64,000 nt of DNA from Paenisporosarcina quisquiliarum_A (GTDB taxonomy: Bacteria > Bacillota > Bacilli > Bacillales_A > Planococcaceae): NCBI RefSeq assembly GCF_043641925.1, contig NZ_JBHZRU010000001.1:124001-188000 (forward strand), read 5' to 3'. A program made the position numbers and the translations under genes. This document shows, one piece after another, positions 16,955-23,336 of the stretch (positions are counted from its first letter, which is position 1; each line of letters opens with the position of its first letter). The notes beneath the pieces were generated by a model. The model ran no database searches and was not told the origin of the DNA. It worked only from the letters and a program-made list of their open reading frames with translations.

Positions 16955-18310
16955 ATGGCATTTGAAGGTCTAGCTGAGCGGCTGCAAGGAACCATCCAAC
17001 GTATAAAAGGAAAAGGAAAAGTTTCCGAAGCAGACGTTAAAGAAATGATGAGAGAAGTTCGGTTTGCCTTAATTGAAGCCGACGTTAACTTAAAAGTAGT
17101 AAAAGAATTCGTCAAAAAAGTAAGTGAGCGAGCTGTTGGTAGCGATGTGATGAAGAGCCTTACTCCTGGTCAGCAAGTCATTAAAATTGTTAAAGATGAA
17201 TTGACTTTATTGATGGGTGGGGAGCAAGCGCCAATTCAATTTGCTAAAAAACCACCGACTGTGATTATGATGGTCGGCTTGCAAGGTGCTGGTAAAACGA
17301 CAACTAGCGGGAAATTAGCGAATGTGCTTCGCAAGAAATACAATCGTAAACCATTACTAGTTGCAGCTGATATTTATCGTCCTGCAGCCATTCAACAACT
17401 TGAAACGATTGGTAAACAACTTTCGTTGCCAGTGTTTTCACTCGGAACAGAAGTATCACCAGTTGAAATTGTTCGTCAAGCGATTGAAAAATCTAAAGAA
17501 GAACATCATGACGTAGTGATTGTGGATACAGCAGGTCGTTTACATGTTGATGAAGTTTTAATGCAGGAACTAAAAGACATTCGCGCCTTAAAAGAACCGG
17601 ACGAAATTTTCTTAGTTGTTGATTCAATGACAGGTCAAGATGCGGTTAATGTCGCTCAAAGTTTCAATGAAGCCCTTGGCATTACGGGTGTCGTTTTAAC
17701 GAAATTAGATGGTGATACACGTGGTGGTGCTGCGTTATCTATTCGTTCTGTTACTGAAAAACCAATCAAATTCGTTGGTATGGGTGAAAAAATGGATGCT
17801 CTTGAAGCGTTCCACCCTGAGCGCATGGCTTCACGTATTTTAGGCATGGGCGATATGATGTCTTTAATTGAAAAAGCTCAATCCAATGTGGATGAAGAAA
17901 AAGCCAAAGAACTTGAAGAAAAGTTTAGAACACAGACATTTACATTCGACGATTTTGTCGAGCAATTAAACCAAGTGAAGAAAATGGGTCCTTTAGAAGA
18001 CATTATCAAAATGTTACCCGGTGCTGGGAAAATTAAAGGGCTTGAAAATGCTAAAGTTGATGAAAAACAAATGGGTCGAGTAGAAGCGATCATTTATGCA
18101 ATGACGCCACAAGAAAAAACGACACCTGAAGTGATTAACTCTAGTAGGAAAAAAAGAATTGCAAAAGGATCTGGGACGACCATTCAGGACGTCAATCGAT
18201 TGCTTAAGCAATTTGAAGACATGAAAAAAATGATGAAACAAATGTCTGGAATGCAACAAAAAGGCAAGAAAAAGATGAAAATGCCAGGATTAGACTCGCT
18301 TTTTAAATAA
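16955..18310 (+). CDS. ffh: Signal recognition particle protein Ffh
   Basis: This 451-residue GTPase binds signal sequences and the SRP RNA. The NG domain has GLQGAGKTTTSGKLA (about 108), DTAGRLHVDE (about 190), TKLDGDTRGG and GMGEKMDALE. The C-terminal M domain is methionine-rich (MKKMMKQMSGMQQKGKKK) and holds the RNA-binding part around GSGTTIQDVNRLLKQFEDM. It has the ribosome site TTAGGAGGCGG and follows ylxM by 12 bases. Confidence 0.97.
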   Translation: MAFEGLAERLQGTIQRIKGKGKVSEADVKEMMREVRFALIEADVNLKVVKEFVKKVSERAVGSDVMKSLTPGQQVIKIVKDELTLLMGGEQAPIQFAKKPPTVIMMVGLQGAGKTTTSGKLANVLRKKYNRKPLLVAADIYRPAAIQQLETIGKQLSLPVFSLGTEVSPVEIVRQAIEKSKEEHHDVVIVDTAGRLHVDEVLMQELKDIRALKEPDEIFLVVDSMTGQDAVNVAQSFNEALGITGVVLTKLDGDTRGGAALSIRSVTEKPIKFVGMGEKMDALEAFHPERMASRILGMGDMMSLIEKAQSNVDEEKAKELEEKFRTQTFTFDDFVEQLNQVKKMGPLEDIIKMLPGAGKIKGLENAKVDEKQMGRVEAIIYAMTPQEKTTPEVINSSRKKRIAKGSGTTIQDVNRLLKQFEDMKKMMKQMSGMQQKGKKKMKMPGLDSLFK

Positions 18311-18347
18311 ATTTTAAAGCAATTTTTAAGGTGTTAAGAAAAAACAC

Positions 18348-18376
18348 TTTACAAACAAATCAAATCTTGATAATAT
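18348..18376 (+). promoter_or_regulatory. Sigma-A promoter of rpsP-khpA
   Basis: TTTACA (18348-18353) and TAATAT (18371-18376) are spaced by 17 bases. A weak hairpin without a T run (18328-18350) lies just upstream, so transcripts from ffh may read through. Confidence 0.75.
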
Positions 18377-18414
18377 ACTATCTTGTGTGAAACTATTCGG
18401 AGGTGCTATTAAAC

Positions 18415-18687
18415 ATGGCAGTTAAAATTCGCTTAAAACGTATGGGAGCTAAAAAATCTCCTTTCTATCGTATCGTTGTTGCTGACGCTCGTGCTCCACG
18501 TGACGGCCGTCAAATCGAAACAGTGGGAACTTACAATCCACTAACTTCACCAGCTGAAGTAAAAATCAACGAAGAACTAGCGTTGAAATGGTTATCAACT
18601 GGTGCTAAACCATCTGATACAGTACGTAACTTGTTCTCAGAACAAGGCATCATGGAGAAATTCCATAACGCAAAAAACGCTAAGTAA
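18415..18687 (+). CDS. rpsP: 30S ribosomal protein S16
   Basis: This 90-residue small-subunit protein begins MAVKIRLKRMGAKKSPFYRI, the family hallmark, and contains RAPRDGRQIETVGTYNP. The ATG at 18415 follows TCGGAGGTG; an upstream in-frame ATG at 18403 lies within that ribosome-site region and is rejected. It has its own promoter and is followed by khpA. Confidence 0.97.
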   Translation: MAVKIRLKRMGAKKSPFYRIVVADARAPRDGRQIETVGTYNPLTSPAEVKINEELALKWLSTGAKPSDTVRNLFSEQGIMEKFHNAKNAK

Positions 18688-18701
18688 TCGGGGGCAGCCT
18701 A

Positions 18702-18935
18702 ATGAAGCAGCTGATTGAAACAATTGTTAAACCATTAGTTGATTATCCGGAAGAAGTTCGTATTGAAATTGACGAAAATGCAAACCGTATTGTCTACAAA
18801 CTTTCTGTCCATTCTGAAGATATGGGGAAAGTTATTGGTAAGCAAGGTCGTGTTGCGAAAGCGATTCGTACCATTGTTTATTCAGCAGCAAGCAGTCACC
18901 ATAAGAAGAAGACGTATGTCGATATTCTAGATTAA
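18702..18935 (+). CDS. khpA: KH-domain RNA-binding protein KhpA (YlqC)
   Basis: This 77-residue single KH domain has the RNA-binding GxxG loop in GKVIGKQGRVAKAIRTI. KhpA works with KhpB (Jag) as an RNA chaperone pair in Gram-positive bacteria. It is 14 bases after rpsP, as ylqC is in B. subtilis. A strong terminator follows, so this operon ends here; in B. subtilis the cluster runs on through ylqD to rimM and trmD. Confidence 0.95.
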   Translation: MKQLIETIVKPLVDYPEEVRIEIDENANRIVYKLSVHSEDMGKVIGKQGRVAKAIRTIVYSAASSHHKKKTYVDILD

Positions 18936-18941
18936 TAGTAG

Positions 18942-18975
18942 AAAAAGGAAGGGGCCATGGTTCCTTCCTTTTTTG
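18942..18975 (+). terminator. Terminator of rpsP-khpA
   Basis: AAAAAGGAAGG (18942-18952) pairs with CCTTCCTTTTT (from 18963), with a CCATGG core in the loop, followed by TTTTG. Confidence 0.9.
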
Positions 18976-19018
18976 TACAATAAGTTGGAATTCCGATTAA
19001 ACAATAGGACAAAGAAAG

Positions 19019-19052
19019 ACAGCTGTGCCTTTGTGGTGCTAGCTGTGTTTTT
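19019..19052 (+). terminator. Second hairpin before rimM; hairpin family copy 2
   Basis: ACAGCT (19019-19024) pairs with AGCTGT (19041-19046) and GTTTTT follows. The segment GGTGCTAGCTGTGTTTTT is nearly the same as GGTGCAAGCTGTGTTTTT at 32608-32625. It lies in a 240-base gap where B. subtilis has ylqD; no remnant of that gene was seen. Confidence 0.6.
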
Positions 19053-19175
19053 AAAATAGACACGGATAAACCGTTTAGTTGATAATTATTAAAAGGACAA
19101 ATCTGCTATGTACACGCAGGTGTCAATCCAGTCAATGAAGCGTTTAACTTCGCCTATAAATAAGGAGTGAAACAG

Positions 19176-19691
19176 ATGAATTGGTTTAATGTAGGTAAGA
19201 TCGTGAATACACACGGAATTCGTGGTGAAGTACGCGTCATTTCAAGCACTGATTTTCCTGAAGAACGATATGCTGTTGGAAATAAACTTAGCTTATTTAA
19301 AAGTGATTCAAAAACACCGATTGTCTTAACTGTTGCAAGTCATCGTCGCCACAAAAATTTTGACTTATTAACATTTGAAGGCTATTTAACGATTGAAATG
19401 GTTCAGGGATTCCGTGATGGCATATTAAAAGTATCGGAAAATCAATTGTCTGAATTAGAAGGCAATGAATACTATTTCCATGAAATTATTGGTTGCACAG
19501 TTATTGGAACAGAGGGACAAGAAATCGGTGTAATTACGGATATTTTGCAAACTGGAGCGAACGATGTTTGGACGGTAAAACCGGCTAGCGGAAAAGATCA
19601 TTATATTCCTTACATTGAGGATGTTGTAAAAGATATCGATATTGAAAATAAAAAAATAACTATCGATGTGTTGGACGGCTTATTATCATGA
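19176..19691 (+). CDS. rimM: 16S rRNA processing protein RimM
   Basis: This 171-residue factor helps mature the 30S head, near protein S19. The N-terminal domain begins MNWFNVGKIVNTHGIRGEVRV, the PRC-barrel C-terminal domain has ELEGNEYYFHEIIGC and the HYIPYIEDVVKDIDI block. ATG at 19176 is chosen with AAGGAG 8 bases before; the upstream GTG at 19167 overlaps the ribosome site. It overlaps trmD by 4 bases. Confidence 0.95.
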   Translation: MNWFNVGKIVNTHGIRGEVRVISSTDFPEERYAVGNKLSLFKSDSKTPIVLTVASHRRHKNFDLLTFEGYLTIEMVQGFRDGILKVSENQLSELEGNEYYFHEIIGCTVIGTEGQEIGVITDILQTGANDVWTVKPASGKDHYIPYIEDVVKDIDIENKKITIDVLDGLLS

Positions 19692-20428
19692 TGAAGATTC
19701 ATGTCTTATCACTTTTTCCTGAGATGTTTACAGGCGTTTTTAATTCGTCTATTTTAAAAAAAGCTCAAGAAAAAGAAGCTGTTTCGTTAGAAGTTACTGA
19801 CTTTCGTATGTATTCGGGCAATAAACACCACCAGGTTGATGATTATCCCTATGGGGGGGGTGCAGGTATGGTTTTGAAGCCAGAGCCCTTATTTCAAGCC
19901 GTAGAGGCGATTACGAGTACGTCTAAAAAACCAAGGATTATTTTGATGTGTCCCCAAGGTGAGAGATTTACACAAAAGAAAGCTGAAGAATTTGCTCAAG
20001 AAGAAGAATTGATTTTTTTATGTGGACATTATGAAGGCTATGATGAGCGAATAAGAGAACACTTGGTTACAGACGAAGTCTCAATAGGGGATTTTATATT
20101 AACCGGTGGAGAACTTGGCGCTATGACAGTCATCGATAGTGTAGTGAGACTTTTACCCGGGGTACTAGGCAACGGTGATTCGTCAGTCCAAGATTCTTTT
20201 TCAACAGGCATGCTAGAGCATCCACATTATACAAGACCTGCAGATTTTAGAGGGATGACTGTGCCTGACGTTCTAATGTCTGGGAACCACGCGAAGATTG
20301 AAAAGTGGAGACATGAAGAATCTCTGTTCAGAACTTGGTCAAGACGTCCAGATTTGCTAACTTTTCTAAATTTGTCCGAAGCAGATCAACAGCTAATAAG
20401 TCAATGGGAACAAAATAAAAATAACTAG
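19688..20428 (+). CDS. trmD: tRNA (guanine-N1-)-methyltransferase TrmD
   Basis: This 246-residue SPOUT enzyme methylates G37 of tRNAs and so prevents frameshifting. The SPOUT knot blocks are clear: VDDYPYGGGAGMVLKPEP, CGHYEGYDERI, and SIGDFILTGGELGAM with PGVLGN. The in-frame ATG at 19691 could also be the start. The glycine run is encoded by eight G in a row (19853-19860), an unusual homopolymer for this AT-rich genome. It is coupled to rimM by an ATGATG junction. Confidence 0.96.
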   Translation: MMKIHVLSLFPEMFTGVFNSSILKKAQEKEAVSLEVTDFRMYSGNKHHQVDDYPYGGGAGMVLKPEPLFQAVEAITSTSKKPRIILMCPQGERFTQKKAEEFAQEEELIFLCGHYEGYDERIREHLVTDEVSIGDFILTGGELGAMTVIDSVVRLLPGVLGNGDSSVQDSFSTGMLEHPHYTRPADFRGMTVPDVLMSGNHAKIEKWRHEESLFRTWSRRPDLLTFLNLSEADQQLISQWEQNKNN

Positions 20429-20434
20429 ATTATC

Positions 20435-20463
20435 TTGTTTTGTGCGTGGTTATATGGTATCAT
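20435..20463 (+). promoter_or_regulatory. Promoter of rplS
   Basis: TTGTTT (20435-20440) and TATCAT (20458-20463) are 17 bases apart, and the -10 has an extended TG one base upstream. It starts just after the trmD stop. Confidence 0.65.
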
Positions 20464-20468
20464 CTATT

Positions 20469-20554
20469 CTGTACTTCTATGTGGAGTACCGAATTACGAT
20501 GTTCCGCTGTAGCCATTGTCGCTAGCAAGAGCATCTGTCTAAGGAGAGAAAAAT
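20469..20554 (+). ncRNA. Probable L19 leader (autoregulatory mRNA structure)
   Basis: The 5' leader of rplS starts with a tight hairpin, GTACTTC (20471-20477) with GGAGTAC, followed by a longer GATG/CATC-closed structure before the ribosome site AAGGAG. An L19 leader is a described structure upstream of rplS in low-GC Gram-positives. Match to that family is inferred from position and shape; it was not searched against a covariance model. Confidence 0.5.
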
Positions 20555-20899
20555 ATGCAAAATATTATTACTGAAATTACACAAGAACAACTTCGTACGG
20601 ATCTTCCGAATTTCCGTCCAGGTGACACAGTTCGTGTTCACGTTAAGGTCGTTGAGGGAACTCGCGAACGTATCCAATTGTACGAAGGAGTAGTTATACA
20701 ACGTCGTGGTGGCGGAGTAAGCGAAACTTTCACAGTTCGTAAAATTTCTTACGGTGTTGGTGTTGAACGTATTTTCCCAGTTCACACGCCTAAAATCACT
20801 CTTTTAGAAGTTATTCGTCGTGGTAAAGTACGTCGTGCTAAATTGTTCTACCTACGTAACTTACGTGGTAAAGCTGCACGTATCAAAGAAATTCGATAA
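20555..20899 (+). CDS. rplS: 50S ribosomal protein L19
   Basis: This 114-residue protein sits at the interface of the ribosomal subunits. It shows FRPGDTVRVHVKVVEGTRER and EGVVIQRRGGGVSETFTVRK, and ends LYYLRNLRGKAARIKE-like, as expected. It has its own promoter and leader and a strong terminator, so it forms a single-gene unit between trmD and the signal peptidase gene. Confidence 0.97.
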   Translation: MQNIITEITQEQLRTDLPNFRPGDTVRVHVKVVEGTRERIQLYEGVVIQRRGGGVSETFTVRKISYGVGVERIFPVHTPKITLLEVIRRGKVRRAKLFYLRNLRGKAARIKEIR

Positions 20900-20909
20900 T
20901 TTACAGCCA

Positions 20910-20946
20910 GAAAGAGAGCTTGGATTTCAAGCTCTCTTTCTTTTTG
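20910..20946 (+). terminator. Terminator of rplS
   Basis: GAAAGAGAGCTTG (20910-20922) pairs perfectly with CAAGCTCTCTTTC (20928-20940) around GATTT, followed by five T. Confidence 0.95.
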
Positions 20947-20986
20947 CTTGTGGTGTTAATTCCTTGTACAATAATAATAGTACAAG
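20944..20986 (+). promoter_or_regulatory. Promoter of the signal peptidase gene with an inverted repeat
   Basis: TTGCTT (20944-20949) and TACAAT (20967-20972) are 17 bases apart. CTTGTAC (20963-20969) and GTACAAG (20980-20986) form a perfect inverted repeat with a 10-base AT spacer across the -10 and start region, as an operator might. No regulator was identified. Confidence 0.5.
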
Positions 20987-21001
20987 CAGGGGGGCAATTT
21001 G

Positions 21002-21562
21002 ATGGAAGAAGTTAAAAAAGAAAAAAATGAAATATGGGAGTGGGCGAAGGCTTTATTGATTGCATTTGGTCTTGCATGGCTCATTCGCTTCTTTTTATTT
21101 ACACCAATTGTTGTTGATGGAGAATCCATGATGCCGACGTTAGAAAACGGTGATCGAATGATCGTTAACAAAATCGGCTATGACGTTGGAGAACCGAATC
21201 GGTACGATATCGTCGTATTTCATGCCCCAGAACAAAAAGACTACATTAAACGAGTTATTGGACTCCCTGGAGATCATGTTGCTTATAAAAACGATCAATT
21301 ATATATAAATGGTGAAGCAAAGCCTGAACCATACTTAGATCCTTTTAAAAAAGAAATTATTGAAGGAACACTAACAGAAGATTTTACTTTAGAAGAACTT
21401 ATTCAAGAGGAAGTTGTACCTGAAGGTTATGTTTTCGTAATGGGAGATAACCGACGATACAGCAAGGATAGTCGTCACATTGGCGTTGTCTCGATGGACG
21501 AAATCATCGGAAGCACAAGTGTTATATTCTGGCCTCCTAATGAAATAAGTATCGTCAAGTAA
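21002..21562 (+). CDS. lepB: Type I signal peptidase
   Basis: This 186-residue membrane enzyme removes signal peptides from exported proteins. It has a single N-terminal membrane helix (about 15-34), the catalytic serine S42 in GESMMPTL, the general-base lysine K83 in YIKRVIGLPGD, and the box GDNRRYSKDSR. It is a Sip-type enzyme like those of B. subtilis. The ATG at 21002 follows CAGGGGGGC. It is 19 bases before rbgA. Whether it is the main or one of several signal peptidases cannot be told. Confidence 0.94.
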   Translation: MEEVKKEKNEIWEWAKALLIAFGLAWLIRFFLFTPIVVDGESMMPTLENGDRMIVNKIGYDVGEPNRYDIVVFHAPEQKDYIKRVIGLPGDHVAYKNDQLYINGEAKPEPYLDPFKKEIIEGTLTEDFTLEELIQEEVVPEGYVFVMGDNRRYSKDSRHIGVVSMDEIIGSTSVIFWPPNEISIVK

Positions 21563-21581
21563 TACTTAAGGAGGAAAACAT

Positions 21582-22451
21582 ATGACCATTCAATGGTTCC
21601 CAGGACATATGGCCAAAGCTCGTCGTGAAGTAACGGAAAAGCTTAAGCTCGTTGATATTATCTTTGAATTAGTTGACGCACGCTTGCCATTGTCATCTCG
21701 TAATCCAATGATTGATGAGGTTGTAGGGCAGAAAATTAGATTATTGATTTTAAATAAAGCAGATATGGCAGATGATCATCAAACGAAAAAGTGGCTCAAG
21801 TATTTCGATGAAAGAGGGCACAAAGCAGTTGCCATAAATTCTTTTGATAGTAAAGGTTTGCAACAAGTAATAAAAGCGGCAAAAGAGTTACTTGAAGAGA
21901 AATGGGAACGCATGCGTTCACGAGGTATTAAACCAAGAGCTATACGTGCCATGATCGTGGGTATACCAAACGTAGGAAAATCAACACTTATAAACCGTTT
22001 AGCGAAAAAGAATTTAGCTAAAACGGGAAATACGCCTGGTGTTACTAAAGCTCAACAGTGGATTAAAGTAGAAAAAGAATTAGAATTACTCGATACACCA
22101 GGGATTTTATGGCCAAAGTTTGAGGATCAATCTGTTGGTTATAAACTTGCTCTTACTGGGGCAATTAAGGATACGATCACGAATATGGAAGACTTAGCGG
22201 TATATGGATTGCGTTTTTTAGCTGAGCATTATCCAAAACGTATGGAAGATCGATACCAATTGACAGAAGTTGATGAAGACTTAGTTAAAACGTTCGATCA
22301 TATTGGAAAACTCCGTCGGACATTTTCTACTGGTGGAGAAATTGATTATGATCAAGTAGCTGAATTAATTGTCCGAGATATACGTGGAGAAAACCTTGGT
22401 AAATTAACATTTGACTTCGTTGAAGAAAGCGAAAAACAAGATGTGCAATAA
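21582..22451 (+). CDS. rbgA: Ribosome biogenesis GTPase RbgA (YlqF)
   Basis: This 289-residue circularly permuted GTPase is needed for a late step of 50S assembly. The G motifs occur in the permuted order: NKAD (G4) near 60, then the P-loop GIPNVGKSTLINRL near 128, then DTPG near 175. It begins MTIQWFPGHMAKARRE, the family signature. It follows the signal peptidase gene with an AAGGAGG site, and its stop overlaps a terminator. Confidence 0.96.
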   Translation: MTIQWFPGHMAKARREVTEKLKLVDIIFELVDARLPLSSRNPMIDEVVGQKIRLLILNKADMADDHQTKKWLKYFDERGHKAVAINSFDSKGLQQVIKAAKELLEEKWERMRSRGIKPRAIRAMIVGIPNVGKSTLINRLAKKNLAKTGNTPGVTKAQQWIKVEKELELLDTPGILWPKFEDQSVGYKLALTGAIKDTITNMEDLAVYGLRFLAEHYPKRMEDRYQLTEVDEDLVKTFDHIGKLRRTFSTGGEIDYDQVAELIVRDIRGENLGKLTFDFVEESEKQDVQ

Positions 22452-22483
22452 CCTTTTTTACCTTCGGGTAGAAAAGGTTTTTC
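22450..22483 (+). terminator. Terminator of lepB-rbgA
   Basis: AACCTTTTTTACC (22450-22462) pairs with GGTAGAAAAGGTT around a TTCG tetraloop, followed by TTTTC. It overlaps the rbgA stop codon. Confidence 0.88.
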
Positions 22484-22503
22484 TAATCTAACGAATAACT
22501 CTC

Positions 22504-22528
22504 TAAAAACGTAGAACACAGCCGATAA
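22504..22528 (+). promoter_or_regulatory. Possible sigma-D (flagellar sigma) promoter of rnhB-ylqG-ylqH
   Basis: GCCGATAA (22521-22528) equals the sigma-28/sigma-D -10 consensus. TAAA (22504-22507) is a fitting -35, but the spacing is 13 bases instead of about 15. The start of transcription would be near 22535, 22 bases before rnhB. A sigma-A reading through TAATAT (22526-22531) lacks a -35. Confidence 0.45.
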
Positions 22529-22556
22529 TATAGGTAGTAAAGAAGGACTGATTTAA

Positions 22557-23315
22557 ATGAAAACAATACAAGATATAGCAACTCAATTGAACCTTACGAA
22601 AGACCGCAATTCTTTTATCGAAAGTCTCGTTCATGACCCTAGAAAAGGCGTTCAAAAGTTACTGAACTCTTGGGAGATGAAATTAGCAAAACAGCAAATG
22701 ATCATTCAACAACATCAAAGTAAAATAGAGTTCGACAATTCTTTTAAACAAACAGCTCAAGATTTGATCGCAGGAATAGATGAAGCTGGGAGAGGACCTT
22801 TGGCTGGTCCGGTTGTAACCGCAGCGGTGATTTTTGAAGACATACATACAGATTTAATCGGAATAAATGACTCGAAACAAATCTCCCGTAGCAAAAGAAA
22901 CGAATTTGCTCAGCAGATAAAGAAACATGCAAAATCATATAGCATTCATGTTCAGCCCCCATTAAGAATAGATGAAATCAATATTTACGAAGCAACTAAA
23001 GAATCCATGGTTGAATCTGTTAAACTTTTAAGCATTCAACCGGATGTATTGTTAATAGACGCGATGAAACTTCCGTTAGACATATCACAGCACTCGATTA
23101 TAAAAGGTGACTCTAAAAGCTTATGTATAGCAGCTGCTTCTATATTGGCTAAAACAACTAGAGATGAATTAATGGATGAATGGCATCAACAATATCCGAA
23201 CTATCTTTTTTCGAAAAATGCAGGTTATGGAACAGCTGAACATTTAGAAGCCTTACAACGTTTTGGCTATACGCCGATTCATCGCAAATCATTTGAACCT
23301 ATTAAATCTATGTAG
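22557..23315 (+). CDS. rnhB: Ribonuclease HII
   Basis: This 252-residue enzyme cuts RNA in RNA-DNA hybrids, including single ribonucleotides in DNA. The active site begins IAGIDEAGRGPLAGPVVTAA (about 71-90) and continues with NDSKQISR and LLIDAMKLP. The roughly 65-residue N-terminal extension is normal for Bacillus RnhB. The ribosome site AAAGAAGG precedes ATG at 22557. It is followed by ylqG after 21 bases, the same order as in B. subtilis. Confidence 0.95.
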   Translation: MKTIQDIATQLNLTKDRNSFIESLVHDPRKGVQKLLNSWEMKLAKQQMIIQQHQSKIEFDNSFKQTAQDLIAGIDEAGRGPLAGPVVTAAVIFEDIHTDLIGINDSKQISRSKRNEFAQQIKKHAKSYSIHVQPPLRIDEINIYEATKESMVESVKLLSIQPDVLLIDAMKLPLDISQHSIIKGDSKSLCIAAASILAKTTRDELMDEWHQQYPNYLFSKNAGYGTAEHLEALQRFGYTPIHRKSFEPIKSM

Positions 23316-23336
23316 TTGGAAAGGAGGGGGTTACCT

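Noticed and set aside
18328..18353. Hairpin AAGGTGTT with AACACTTT before rpsP as a terminator of ffh
   Set aside because: No T run follows and it overlaps the rpsP -35 box, so it was not listed as a terminator.
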